NCBI GenBank assembly: GCA_947176515.1
Contig: CAMWQZ010000005.1
Span: 1 to 13,599 of the forward strand
DNA length: 13,599 bases
Direction: 5' to 3'
Origin: an uncultured Bacteroidales bacterium
GTDB lineage: Bacteria > Bacteroidota > Bacteroidia > Bacteroidales > Muribaculaceae
Under the pieces are notes generated by a model, which worked only from the letters and a program-made list of their open reading frames with translations, was not told the origin of the DNA and ran no database searches. Made by a program: the position numbers and the translations under genes. Below, piece after piece: positions 6,751 to 13,590 of the stretch (its first letter is position 1; every line of letters begins with the position of its first letter).

Positions 6751-9483
6751 TTAGAATCTAACTCCGATGTTGACAAAGGCGCGTACACCCTGGGCGTAGC
6801 TCATACGGTTAGGATATGCGCTGCGGTCAAAGTTCTTGGTGCTGAGACGTCCTTGCTGATAAGCATAGGTTACAACATCGCGGTTGTTAAGGATATTGTT
6901 GATGTTGACATTTATGTTAAGCGACACCTTTCGGTTGATGTAGATTAGCTTGCCAATCGAGAGATTGAGAGTAAAGGCGTTTTTAATCTTATCCTGGGCG
7001 GAGAGCTCTTTGATTTTCGCCAGAAGCTCCTCTTCGCTATTGCCAAACTCCTCCCAAAGATCGGGAAGCGCTTCGTGATATGCCGGGGCGAGGTTGACGT
7101 AAGCATCGCCCTGGAATGTACCGTTGACATTGAAGAACCAGTTGCCTGGAGCAGCCCAGTCGAGTCCGAGGTTGGCCTGAGTCTGCGGAACCGAACCAAG
7201 ATAGTAGTTCTTGAGGTAAACGGTCTGCGTAGAGTCCGGGAAGAGACCGTTTTCGAAAGTACGGGTGCCCTGAGGATTATTCTTATATTGGAATCGTGCT
7301 ATAGTTCCGGCAAATGTAGCCGTTAACGAAGGGGTAATCTTGTAGGCCATGCCAAGCTCTATTCCCTTGTAGACACGCTTAACTCCTGTCAGCACATGGC
7401 TGGTATAGGTCTGATAGGTTTCGTCGTAGAAGCCGTTGCGCTCGATAGCGTTGTCCATCTGGGTGTAGTAACCTGAGATTGAACCACGGAAACGACGATA
7501 ATTCCATGTATAAGTAAGGTCGGCCGAGAAATCGCGTTCGTTTTCAGGTTTCGCGACTGTAGTGTTCTTAACACGTGGAGCGATGAAAACGTTGTCAAAC
7601 AGCGGAGCACGAGTTCCGTAGTCGATGTGAGCCGTGAAATAATTGCGACCGTCGAGTTTGTATGTCGCACCAAGCTTGATAGAGGCATTATCAAATCGCT
7701 GCATAGCGCTTTTGCCCAGAGAGTTGTGAGGAGCGCGGCCGTTACGCATGTGACCGTCGCGCTGATACTGGGTGTAGCTCATCTTAACGCCGTAGTTGAT
7801 ATCCCAGTGAGCGAGGTTGATAACGTTCTGCAACCACGCATCAGCCTGAAGGGCATAAATCGAGTAATCATAACCAAACCTGTCACCCTTGCCTACGCGG
7901 CGGTTAGGATGGTCAAGGTCATTCTGAAGATTGTCAGGAGCGATGGTGTAGTCACGGTCGCTGAAGGGGTCGACGTCAAGCCAGAACTCACCGCCCATAA
8001 GGTCGCGGACAGTCTTATAGATTGAACCCTTGGTGTAATTGAACGATACACCGCCTTGAAGTGAGAGAACGTCGTTGAGGCGAGTATTGACATAAGAGCT
8101 GAAAAGCGCGTTAAACTGGTTGCTCACGCGATTCTCCATAATGTAGCTCGAGCCTTTCTTGTCGGCATCGGGAAGGTTCTCGTTCTGGATATTGTTGAGG
8201 TAGTTAATCTGATAGAGGTCGTCCCATTGAATCTGACGCAGCGAGCCGTCGCGCCAGCCTTGAGTGTAGAGCTCAAACTGCTCGGGGTCGTTCTTATAGT
8301 AGCTCGGGAGATAGCGATAGTAGGTCGGATTGGGATCGAGAGCTTTATAGTATTGTAAAGCCGTGCGGTTGTAGTTGACCCAACGGGCAGCGGCGGCAGT
8401 ATTGACTACCGTATGGTCTTTCTTGTATAACCAGTTAAGCATGAAAGTAGGGTCAAAAGTCTCGGTGATTCGCGACGAACGTTTTTTGCCGTCCTGCCAT
8501 CCCCATGCCGGGTTATAAAGGTTAGAACCGGCGAGGTCATAGGCCTCCTGATAGGTGGCGATGGCTGTAGCGCGCTGAGTCGGACCGCCAAACGCGGTAA
8601 ACGTCAGTGAATTATAACGATTGAGCACCTTTTCAAGCGAGATAAAGAGGCCTCCCGAATTATAGAATGTTCCTTCGATTTCGCCTTCGGGGGCATAACG
8701 TCCGATTGCGCTAAGCGTCAAGGCCCAACCATGACGGTTGACGCCGGTTGAATAAGTAGCCATGGCGCGCATCATATAGCTTGAGTTAGTGTAGGCGAGC
8801 GAGCCGTTAAAGCCCGGGGCATAAGTGTCGGTGACGGTATTATAGTTAACCGAACCGCCAATCGAGCCGAAACCATAGGCCGATGCACCCATGCCGACTG
8901 TCGTTGTCTTGTTGCGGAACGCGCGCGACGTCATGCCCAAGAGAGTTGAGAAGTTAAAACGACCTCTGATAATGTCATTAAAAGCCATGCCATTGATATA
9001 AACCGTCTGATACTGGCTGTCATAGCCGCGATAACGGAAATACATCGGCGAGAAATTGTAAGAGGCGGTGCTATAATAGATATCATCGTTAGCACCATTA
9101 AGCGCAGCTACGCTCTGGCTTGACTCTTCCTCATTTTCAAATACAGCGTCGTCGATAATCAAATCGCTTGTCTCGCTGAAATAATCTTCTTCAGCAGCGG
9201 CAGGCGACATGCGGATTTTACCCAAATTTGATTTAGGCTTCATCTGCATCTGAGACATGCCCGGCGTGTTGAAAAAAAGAGTGCTGTTCTCAGGTACGTT
9301 AATAATAAATCGGCCATCGATATCAGTCGTGACAGTACCTGACACTCCGTCGGCAACAATCATCACGCCGACCAAGGGAGTGTTACGTTCATCAACGACC
9401 TGACCTGTGCACTTAATGTTGTCAGGCGCCGCATAGGCTGCAGTCGCCATAATCAACATAATCAGAAACAGTTTTAGTCTCAT
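6751..9483 (-). CDS. SusC-like TonB-dependent outer-membrane receptor
   Basis: A 910-aa outer-membrane transporter driven by TonB-ExbBD. The signal peptide (about residues 1-18, cleavage after AYA) is followed by a carboxypeptidase-regulatory-like domain (about 24-93) with GQVVDERNTPLVGV and the TDIDGRF turn. An acidic linker (about 97-122) comes next. The plug domain (about 120-218) contains SQSVAAL, YFRYRGYDS and VYINGMAFND. The beta-barrel fills about 225-910 and ends in the aromatic FVNIGVRF. The plug belongs to a Bacteroidetes type that I recall alongside DUF5689 and extracellular phosphodiesterase-like lipoproteins rather than SusD. No SusD gene is present here; two DUF5689 lipoproteins follow instead. 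A canonical TonB box is not obvious, though the acidic linker is where it would lie. A putative promoter lies about 60 nt upstream. The receptor class is firm; the cargo is unknown. Confidence 0.92.
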   Translation of the reverse strand: MRLKLFLIMLIMATAAYAAPDNIKCTGQVVDERNTPLVGVMIVADGVSGTVTTDIDGRFIINVPENSTLFFNTPGMSQMQMKPKSNLGKIRMSPAAAEEDYFSETSDLIIDDAVFENEEESSQSVAALNGANDDIYYSTASYNFSPMYFRYRGYDSQYQTVYINGMAFNDIIRGRFNFSTLLGMTSRAFRNKTTTVGMGASAYGFGSIGGSVNYNTVTDTYAPGFNGSLAYTNSSYMMRAMATYSTGVNRHGWALTLSAIGRYAPEGEIEGTFYNSGGLFISLEKVLNRYNSLTFTAFGGPTQRATAIATYQEAYDLAGSNLYNPAWGWQDGKKRSSRITETFDPTFMLNWLYKKDHTVVNTAAAARWVNYNRTALQYYKALDPNPTYYRYLPSYYKNDPEQFELYTQGWRDGSLRQIQWDDLYQINYLNNIQNENLPDADKKGSSYIMENRVSNQFNALFSSYVNTRLNDVLSLQGGVSFNYTKGSIYKTVRDLMGGEFWLDVDPFSDRDYTIAPDNLQNDLDHPNRRVGKGDRFGYDYSIYALQADAWLQNVINLAHWDINYGVKMSYTQYQRDGHMRNGRAPHNSLGKSAMQRFDNASIKLGATYKLDGRNYFTAHIDYGTRAPLFDNVFIAPRVKNTTVAKPENERDFSADLTYTWNYRRFRGSISGYYTQMDNAIERNGFYDETYQTYTSHVLTGVKRVYKGIELGMAYKITPSLTATFAGTIARFQYKNNPQGTRTFENGLFPDSTQTVYLKNYYLGSVPQTQANLGLDWAAPGNWFFNVNGTFQGDAYVNLAPAYHEALPDLWEEFGNSEEELLAKIKELSAQDKIKNAFTLNLSIGKLIYINRKVSLNINVNINNILNNRDVVTYAYQQGRLSTKNFDRSAYPNRMSYAQGVRAFVNIGVRF

Positions 9484-9544
9484 AAATTAGTTTGGCTATG
9501 GTTTGGTTTATTGATATTTAGATTCTACTCTCATTTTAAGCAGT

Positions 9545-9552
9545 CAAAGTTA
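9545..9552 (-). promoter_or_regulatory. Putative Bacteroidetes -7 promoter box for the receptor operon
   Basis: On the minus strand this reads TAACTTTG, matching TAnnTTTG at every fixed position. It would give a leader of about 55 nt before the receptor ATG at 9483. The expected -33 TTTG about 20 nt further upstream is not clear: the region is T-rich but no exact match sits at the right spacing. The call rests on the -7 match and position only. Confidence 0.4.
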
Positions 9553-9644
9553 ACACATAATTCCCAAATAAAAGAAAAATCCACCAAAAAATCATCGAAA
9601 ACTCACGGGACTTTCAGTAGAGATGAGAATTACGGCCATTATAT

Positions 9645-9685
9645 AATATTTTCGCCCCACAGCAGAGCCATGGGGCGAAAATATT
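9645..9685. terminator. Perfect 15-bp hairpin downstream of the secreted-protein gene
   Basis: AATATTTTCGCCCCA (9645-9659) and TGGGGCGAAAATATT (9671-9685) are perfectly complementary, with an 11-nt loop. The hairpin lies 20 nt past the stop of the minus-strand secreted-protein gene and before the receptor promoter, where a terminator is expected. In the minus direction it is followed by ATATAATGG, which is AU-rich but not a clean U-tract. The GC-rich top and AT base fit an intrinsic terminator. A role in mRNA 3'-end protection is also possible. Confidence 0.65.
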
Positions 9686-9704
9686 GAGACGCTAAAAGGC
9701 GTGA

Positions 9705-10517
9705 TTAGAAGATTACCTTAGAAGCTTTATTGCCACTCACCTTTATTACGGGAGTGCCTTGGGGGATGTTGACTATTCTCTGACCATAAAGGTTGTAGTA
9801 GGTGACTTGGCCTTCATTTTCACCTACGGTTACTGACTCGATACCGCTTGTCTCTTTGTTTTCTTTTATCACAACGTTCTTGATAACGATATCGGCTCCG
9901 CCGTCGACAAAGAGTGTGAAATAATATGAGTCGTCATCGCTTTCAGGCTCAAACACGGTAGCATTGATTTTCAAAGTTAGATGCGACCACTCTGTAGATA
10001 TTTTTCCGCTGTCGTAGTCAAAGTTTGACGAATAGTCGTTGGCATAAACCCACAGCTCGTCGCTGGTAATCTCGCAGCCTGTTGCTATTTTGGCGTCCAG
10101 CTCGATGACCACTGCCATAGGTTCATAAAGGTCTGGTGTCCACAGCAAGCCTTCAAGATACCACGGATACTCAGAGTCAGGGTCTTCATTGTATTCAAAA
10201 GGAATATACACGGCGCCACCGGCTTGCATGATGCCCTGACCACCAAAACCATAGTTTTCCTCGCCGATAAGTTCTTCGGGTATGTTATCCCAGTCATCGA
10301 GTTCGAGTGGAGCAGGCTCTGTTTCGCTACCTTCTTTCAGAAAGTCGAATGAGCAGGAGTAAAATACGTCCTCGCTTGCGGCTTCGGCAATTTTAATTGG
10401 AGCCTTATGGCTTAATGGTTTAGCGTGCATTGTGACACGCTCGGAAGCAAACGCATTGCCTCCCGACAGAATGGCTGTGGCAGCCAGTAAAGAAAGAGTA
10501 AATTTTGTCATAGTCAT
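9705..10517 (-). CDS. Secreted protein with C-terminal GQR-type sorting-like tail, 270 aa
   Basis: An exported protein of unknown function. The signal peptide covers about residues 1-24 (cleavage near NAFA) with no lipobox Cys, so it is not a lipoprotein. A second in-frame ATG two codons in (10511) is an equally good start. The mature part (about 50-220) is acidic and beta-rich, with GFGGQGIMQAGGAVYIPF near 91-108 and repeated Asp/Glu/Tyr stretches. It resembles the jelly-roll-like domains common in secreted Bacteroidales proteins. The last 45 residues, with VTYYNLYGQRIV and a final Lys-Val-Ile-Phe, look like the short C-terminal domain of the Por-secretion/T9SS type or its Muribaculaceae relative. 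The gene stands alone with its own -7 box upstream and a hairpin downstream. I cannot assign a ligand or activity. Confidence 0.8.
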   Translation of the reverse strand: MTMTKFTLSLLAATAILSGGNAFASERVTMHAKPLSHKAPIKIAEAASEDVFYSCSFDFLKEGSETEPAPLELDDWDNIPEELIGEENYGFGGQGIMQAGGAVYIPFEYNEDPDSEYPWYLEGLLWTPDLYEPMAVVIELDAKIATGCEITSDELWVYANDYSSNFDYDSGKISTEWSHLTLKINATVFEPESDDDSYYFTLFVDGGADIVIKNVVIKENKETSGIESVTVGENEGQVTYYNLYGQRIVNIPQGTPVIKVSGNKASKVIF

Positions 10518-10580
10518 ATGAGATATAAATTAGTTACAATACCGAGCTGCAGTTTCAAAACCCTCAGCATCAACGTCCGG

Positions 10581-10588
10581 CAAAAGTA
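10581..10588 (-). promoter_or_regulatory. Putative -7 promoter box for the secreted-protein gene
   Basis: The minus strand reads TACTTTTG, a full match to TAnnTTTG, inside a 13-nt string TTTGTACTTTTGC that recurs exactly in front of the MazG-type gene. The predicted leader is about 55-60 nt. ACTTTTG also forms a 7-bp inverted repeat with CAAAAGT on the same strand (plus-strand arms 10581-10587 and 10603-10609), so the box lies in a potential stem or operator. The -33 element is weak. Confidence 0.5.
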
Positions 10589-10614
10589 CAAACTTTTTTG
10601 AGACTTTTGAATAT

Positions 10615-11019
10615 TTAGCTCGCTATATTGCGCGCAATCCACCAGATAATTGTCACAGCAACAATCGCCCATAAAGCAATCGGTGAAAACAATAACCGGC
10701 GCAGACGAGGTAGCTCAAGCCCTGAAATCTCGACAACGAGATAGCAGAGACCTACGGGGGCAATGAAAAACAGGAACGGGTTATAACTCCATGCCGCTGC
10801 AATGTCACCGTGAAGTGCAGAATAAATTGCCCTCTGCAGTCCACACCCCGGACATTCATAACCCGTAACAGCATGGAACACACAATGAGGAACCCATCGG
10901 CTTTCCATCGGATTGACTGACGAATAAAACACTACGGCAATAACCGTCGCCAAAATGGCGCCGATTATCGCCGTAAGCTGTCTTTTACGAGGATTTATCA
11001 ACAATTTAAAGCAATGCAA
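10615..11019 (-). CDS. DUF2752 family membrane protein, non-ATG start
   Basis: A small inner-membrane protein of the DUF2752 family. The signature is CPGCGLQRA (Cys56, Cys59, Arg63 if started at 11019), followed by GDIAAAWSYNP. There are about three hydrophobic helices, near residues 15-33, 80-100 and 112-130. The two Cys form a CxxC pair typical of the family; its function is not established. No ATG is available upstream of the first helix. The candidate starts are TTG at 11019, which overlaps the previous gene by 14 nt, or the paired TTG TTG at 11004 and 11001, just past the upstream TAA stop. The overlap indicates coupling to the GYF/CD225 gene, a pairing I recall from other Bacteroidetes. 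Confidence 0.82.
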   Translation of the reverse strand: MHCFKLLINPRKRQLTAIIGAILATVIAVVFYSSVNPMESRWVPHCVFHAVTGYECPGCGLQRAIYSALHGDIAAAWSYNPFLFFIAPVGLCYLVVEISGLELPRLRRLLFSPIALWAIVAVTIIWWIARNIAS

Positions 11020-11497
11020 TCGCCAATGGTGCCGTAATCAAGCCGACTACTATAGAGATAATTACGCACCATTCGGCAGATTCAGACAAACGCTTTGCCC
11101 TGACGTAGTCACCTGAACGATAGGCATTGCCCGACATAACCGAAAAAATTATGCCTAACAAGCCTCCAATCGGGAAGCAGCACAGCAGCAAAAACACAGA
11201 CCAGCCAATAAAAGTTGGCGGAGCAGCTGGCATATCGGCTTGAGTTGGAGTGACGTTAGAGGTCAATGATGGTTGAGGCGCAGTCGACGCCTGACTCACC
11301 ACGGGCTGACTTGCAGCTTCATCAGCAGATTGTCCGGAAGCAAACAGCGATGCTGTCGCTGGAGCCTCGCTTGCCGGCAACCATTGAGGCAAACCCTCAT
11401 ACCACACAGGGGTGGATGGGGCAAGATGCATTTGCGAAATTTCGTCAAATGTGTAAGGACCCTGCTGGATGCCGTTGAGATAAACCCAGATTTTCAT
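11006..11497 (-). CDS. GYF_2-CD225 (dispanin-like) membrane protein
   Basis: A 163-aa two-domain protein. Residues 1-45 form a GYF_2-like domain: MKIWVYLNG, QGPYTFDEI, then VWYEGLPQWLP with conserved Trp residues. These domains are presumed to mediate protein-protein contacts in the cytoplasm. A low-complexity Ala/Ser/Pro/Thr linker (about 46-95) leads to a CD225/dispanin-type membrane region. That region has a first helix near 97-121 containing CCFPIGG, a cytoplasmic loop with GDYVRAKRLSESA, and a second helix near 143-163. Bacterial CD225 proteins have no settled role. The start lies 12 nt after the deoC stop, and the end overlaps the DUF2752 gene, suggesting all are co-transcribed. Confidence 0.88.
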   Translation of the reverse strand: MKIWVYLNGIQQGPYTFDEISQMHLAPSTPVWYEGLPQWLPASEAPATASLFASGQSADEAASQPVVSQASTAPQPSLTSNVTPTQADMPAAPPTFIGWSVFLLLCCFPIGGLLGIIFSVMSGNAYRSGDYVRAKRLSESAEWCVIISIVVGLITAPLAIALL

Positions 11498-11509
11498 TTT
11501 ATAGAATTA

Positions 11510-12394
11510 TCAGAAAAATTTAGTTTCAGTGCCGAGAATATCGGAAAGCAGATTATTGGCAAGACGGCTTGCTCCGATACGGAAATATTCGTTAGTCAGC
11601 CATTCTTCTCCGAGCACTTCCTTGACGAGAGTGTAATATTTAACGGCCTCTTCGGTAGTCGACACTCCGCCCGATGCCTTGAAGCCAACCATACGGCCGG
11701 TTGCCTCGTAATACTCTTTGATTACCTGGCACATTACGTAAGCTGCTTCGAGCGACGCGCCTTCAAACTCCTTACCTGTTGAAGTCTTGAGGAAATCAGC
11801 ACCTGAATAAAGTGCGAGGACTGAAGCGGCCTTGATATTGGCGGCCGTCTTGAGGGCACCAGTTTCGAGAATCACTTTGAGCCGGGCGTTGCGGCAAGCC
11901 TCTTTCAGTTCTGAAATCTCATCACACACCTCTTCGTAATCGCCATCAAGGAAATTGCCAACGTTGAGCACTATATCAATTTCATCAGCTCCGCCGTCTA
12001 CAGCCAACGCTGTTTCAGCGACTTTCACTTCAATAAATGTTTGTGACGAGGGAAAACCACCGCTTACGCATGCCACCTCTACATCGCTAACCTCGAGCAC
12101 TGTGCGCACAACCTGAGCAAAATTAGGATAGACACATATCGCAGCAACGTTTTTCAGCTCAGGGTGTTCCTCATCAAAAGCATTCACGCGCTCAGTAAAG
12201 GCTGCAACTGACTGGGGAGAGTCTGTTGCCTTAAGAGTTGTAAGGTCAATTGTATTAAAGAGGAATTTATAGACGTCGAGATTTTTATTTTCGTCAAAGT
12301 GGTCGCCTATGATTTTTTTCACGGCTTCAGCAACTTTTGTGTCATCGGTGATGACTTTGCTGTCGGCAATAGCCTTCGAATATTTGTCGCTCAT
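11510..12394 (-). CDS. deoC: Deoxyribose-phosphate aldolase DeoC
   Basis: This cytoplasmic enzyme cleaves 2-deoxyribose 5-phosphate to glyceraldehyde 3-phosphate and acetaldehyde in deoxynucleoside breakdown. The 294-aa protein carries all the class I aldolase residues. Asp140 in DEIDIV corresponds to E. coli Asp102. Lys203 in FLKTSTGK is the Schiff-base lysine (E. coli Lys167). Lys239 in GFKASGG corresponds to Lys201. It is longer than the E. coli enzyme because of an N-terminal extension of about 40 residues, a form common in Bacteroidetes. The C-terminus ends in Lys-Phe-Phe instead of the catalytic Tyr of E. coli. It follows the MazG-type gene by 38 nt and precedes the GYF/CD225 gene by 12 nt. 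Confidence 0.96.
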   Translation of the reverse strand: MSDKYSKAIADSKVITDDTKVAEAVKKIIGDHFDENKNLDVYKFLFNTIDLTTLKATDSPQSVAAFTERVNAFDEEHPELKNVAAICVYPNFAQVVRTVLEVSDVEVACVSGGFPSSQTFIEVKVAETALAVDGGADEIDIVLNVGNFLDGDYEEVCDEISELKEACRNARLKVILETGALKTAANIKAASVLALYSGADFLKTSTGKEFEGASLEAAYVMCQVIKEYYEATGRMVGFKASGGVSTTEEAVKYYTLVKEVLGEEWLTNEYFRIGASRLANNLLSDILGTETKFF

Positions 12395-12432
12395 AATAAT
12401 ATAATGTTATGATGTTATAAGTATTATTTTGG

Positions 12433-12801
12433 TTAATCGTTATTCGTTTTATGAAGTTTCTCATTAGCTGTGTGTCGAAGCGCATCTCGCTGGGTTTTCT
12501 TAAGCAGATTGGCTTCAAACGCGGCGGTCATGTCGATGTCACACTGATTTGCTATGGCAAGAGTGACCCATAGCAGGTCGGCAAGTTCATCGCCAAGATT
12601 TGCACTCTCTCCGTCTTTGAAAGACTGGTCACCGTAAATTCGCGACATCTGGCGCGCAACCTCGCCGGTCTCCTCCGCGAGAATAGCCATGTTGGTCAGC
12701 GGAGAGAAATATTTCACTCCGATAGTCGTAATCCAATGGTCGACCATCTTTTGAGCCTCCGCGAGCGTTATGCCTCGATTATCATTATCAGCTGTTATCA
12801 T
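12433..12801 (-). CDS. MazG-like nucleoside triphosphate pyrophosphohydrolase
   Basis: A 122-aa all-alpha NTP-PPase of the MazG-like type, which hydrolyses non-canonical or surplus NTPs/dNTPs to the monophosphate and pyrophosphate using Mg2+. The metal-binding EExxE motif is Glu43-Glu44-Glu47 (AEETGEVAR), and the second ExxD motif is Glu72/Asp75 in LGDELADLLW. The length suits a single-domain family member; full MazG has two such domains. Which nucleotide it prefers cannot be read from the sequence. It is first in a run with deoC, so both may serve nucleotide turnover. The promoter-like box ends only 5 nt before the ATG, so the mRNA may have almost no leader. Confidence 0.9.
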   Translation of the reverse strand: MITADNDNRGITLAEAQKMVDHWITTIGVKYFSPLTNMAILAEETGEVARQMSRIYGDQSFKDGESANLGDELADLLWVTLAIANQCDIDMTAAFEANLLKKTQRDALRHTANEKLHKTNND

Positions 12802-12806
12802 ATTTG

Positions 12807-12814
12807 CAAAAGTA
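12807..12814 (-). promoter_or_regulatory. Putative -7 promoter box of the MazG-deoC run, near-leaderless
   Basis: The minus strand reads TACTTTTG, a full TAnnTTTG match, within TTTGTACTTTTGC (plus 12806-12818), identical over 13 nt to the box at 10580-10592. Only 5 nt separate it from the ATG at 12801, so transcription would start at or beside the start codon. The -33 region is AT-rich with no exact TTTG. Confidence 0.45.
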
Positions 12815-12847
12815 CAAAATTATTTGGAATAAAAAATTCTATTCTCT

Positions 12848-12878
12848 AACGACGAACATTTTTTAGACTGCAGTCGTT
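12848..12878. promoter_or_regulatory. Palindrome and inverted repeat in the divergent mazG/rubrerythrin region
   Basis: GACTGCAGTC (12866-12875) is a perfect 10-bp palindrome. AACGAC (12848-12853) and GTCGTT (12873-12878) form a further 6-bp inverted repeat across it. The site lies between two divergent promoters, where an operator shared by rubrerythrin and the MazG run could sit. No regulator consensus is recognised, so this is only a candidate. Confidence 0.25.
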
Positions 12879-12903
12879 GTAATAGTACATTCTGAAAACT
12901 GAA

Positions 12904-12911
12904 TAATTTTA
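12904..12911 (+). promoter_or_regulatory. Weak -7 promoter candidate for rubrerythrin
   Basis: TAATTTTA matches TAnnTTTG except at the last base and lies 30 nt before the ATG at 12942. No -33 TTTG is seen at 19-21 nt spacing. The leader that follows is A-rich with no Shine-Dalgarno, as usual in this phylum. Confidence 0.25.
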
Positions 12912-12941
12912 TCACATACAAAAATATTAAAACTCCTTATC

Positions 12942-13526
12942 ATGGCAGATCAAACAACTCCCAAAAGCATTAAAGGCACCAAAACAGAGAAATGTCTCGT
13001 TGACGCTTATATGAGTGAATCAAGCGCTTATACTCGCTACGTTTACTACTCTAAACAGGCTACAAAGGAAAATTATTTTGGCATTGCCAACATTTTTCAG
13101 GAAACAGCTGACAACGAACTCCATCACGGCAAAATATTCTTCAAATATCTTGAAGGTGGCGACGTTGACGTCACTATGAAGATTAGCGCCGGTACAATCG
13201 GCAATACTTCTTCAAACCTCGCACAGGCCGCTGAAAGCGAGCATGTAGAAGGTGTTGAGCAGTATGAAGCTGCAGCTAAGATTGCCGATTCAGAAGGCTT
13301 TACTGATATCGCAGAACACTTCCGCGCTATTGCAGAAATCGAAAAGCGCCACGAACGTCGCTTCGACCGCTTTAAAAAGCAGGTTGACGAAGGCACAGTT
13401 TGGAAACGCGAGAAACCTATCCGTTGGATGTGTCTTGTATGCGGCTATGTTTACGAAGGCACAGAGCCTCCAGTAAAATGCCCTGCTTGCGACCATCCTC
13501 GCGAACACTACATCGCTCTCGACTAA
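12942..13526 (+). CDS. rbr: Rubrerythrin
   Basis: A cytoplasmic non-haem iron peroxidase that reduces hydrogen peroxide to water, taking electrons through its rubredoxin centre; it is central to oxidative defence in anaerobes. The 194-aa protein has the full family set. The four-helix di-iron domain has Glu26 (SESSAY), Glu59 and His62 (ELHH), Glu100 and Glu103 (ESEHVE), and Glu134 and His137 (EKRH). The C-terminal rubredoxin-like domain has Cys164/Cys167 and Cys180/Cys183 around GYVYEG. Its length is normal. It is the only confident plus-strand gene, is transcribed alone, and ends at a strong terminator. Its codons are of the kind seen in highly expressed genes (judged by eye). Confidence 0.97.
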   Translation: MADQTTPKSIKGTKTEKCLVDAYMSESSAYTRYVYYSKQATKENYFGIANIFQETADNELHHGKIFFKYLEGGDVDVTMKISAGTIGNTSSNLAQAAESEHVEGVEQYEAAAKIADSEGFTDIAEHFRAIAEIEKRHERRFDRFKKQVDEGTVWKREKPIRWMCLVCGYVYEGTEPPVKCPACDHPREHYIALD

Positions 13527-13556
13527 TTAAATATCCATACCGTTTCATATGTTTAT

Positions 13557-13590
13557 AAGCTCGGCCGTTTGGTCGAGCTTTTCCTTTATG
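13557..13590 (+). terminator. Intrinsic terminator of rubrerythrin
   Basis: AAGCTCGGCC (13557-13566) pairs with GGTCGAGCTT (13571-13580) over 10 bp with one G-U wobble, around a GTTT loop. A T-rich tail, TTCCTTTATG, follows. It begins 30 nt past the rubrerythrin stop and has all the parts of a Rho-independent terminator. Confidence 0.85.

Noticed and set aside
7627..8025. 132-codon plus-strand open frame inside the receptor gene
   Set aside because: It lies wholly antisense to a well-supported beta-barrel coding sequence, shows no domain or signal, and has the valine-rich look of a reverse-strand shadow.
2017..9483. A classical polysaccharide utilisation locus
   Set aside because: There is no SusD, no carbohydrate-active enzyme, no sulfatase and no hybrid two-component or anti-sigma regulator in the window.
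11006..11497. Antiviral function by analogy with animal CD225 (IFITM) proteins
   Set aside because: The similarity is only to a short two-helix membrane domain, and no defence genes lie nearby.
11273..11782. 169-codon plus-strand open frame across the GYF/CD225 and deoC genes
   Set aside because: It is antisense to two genes with clear family motifs, and its Cys/Arg/His-rich peptide resembles no protein family.
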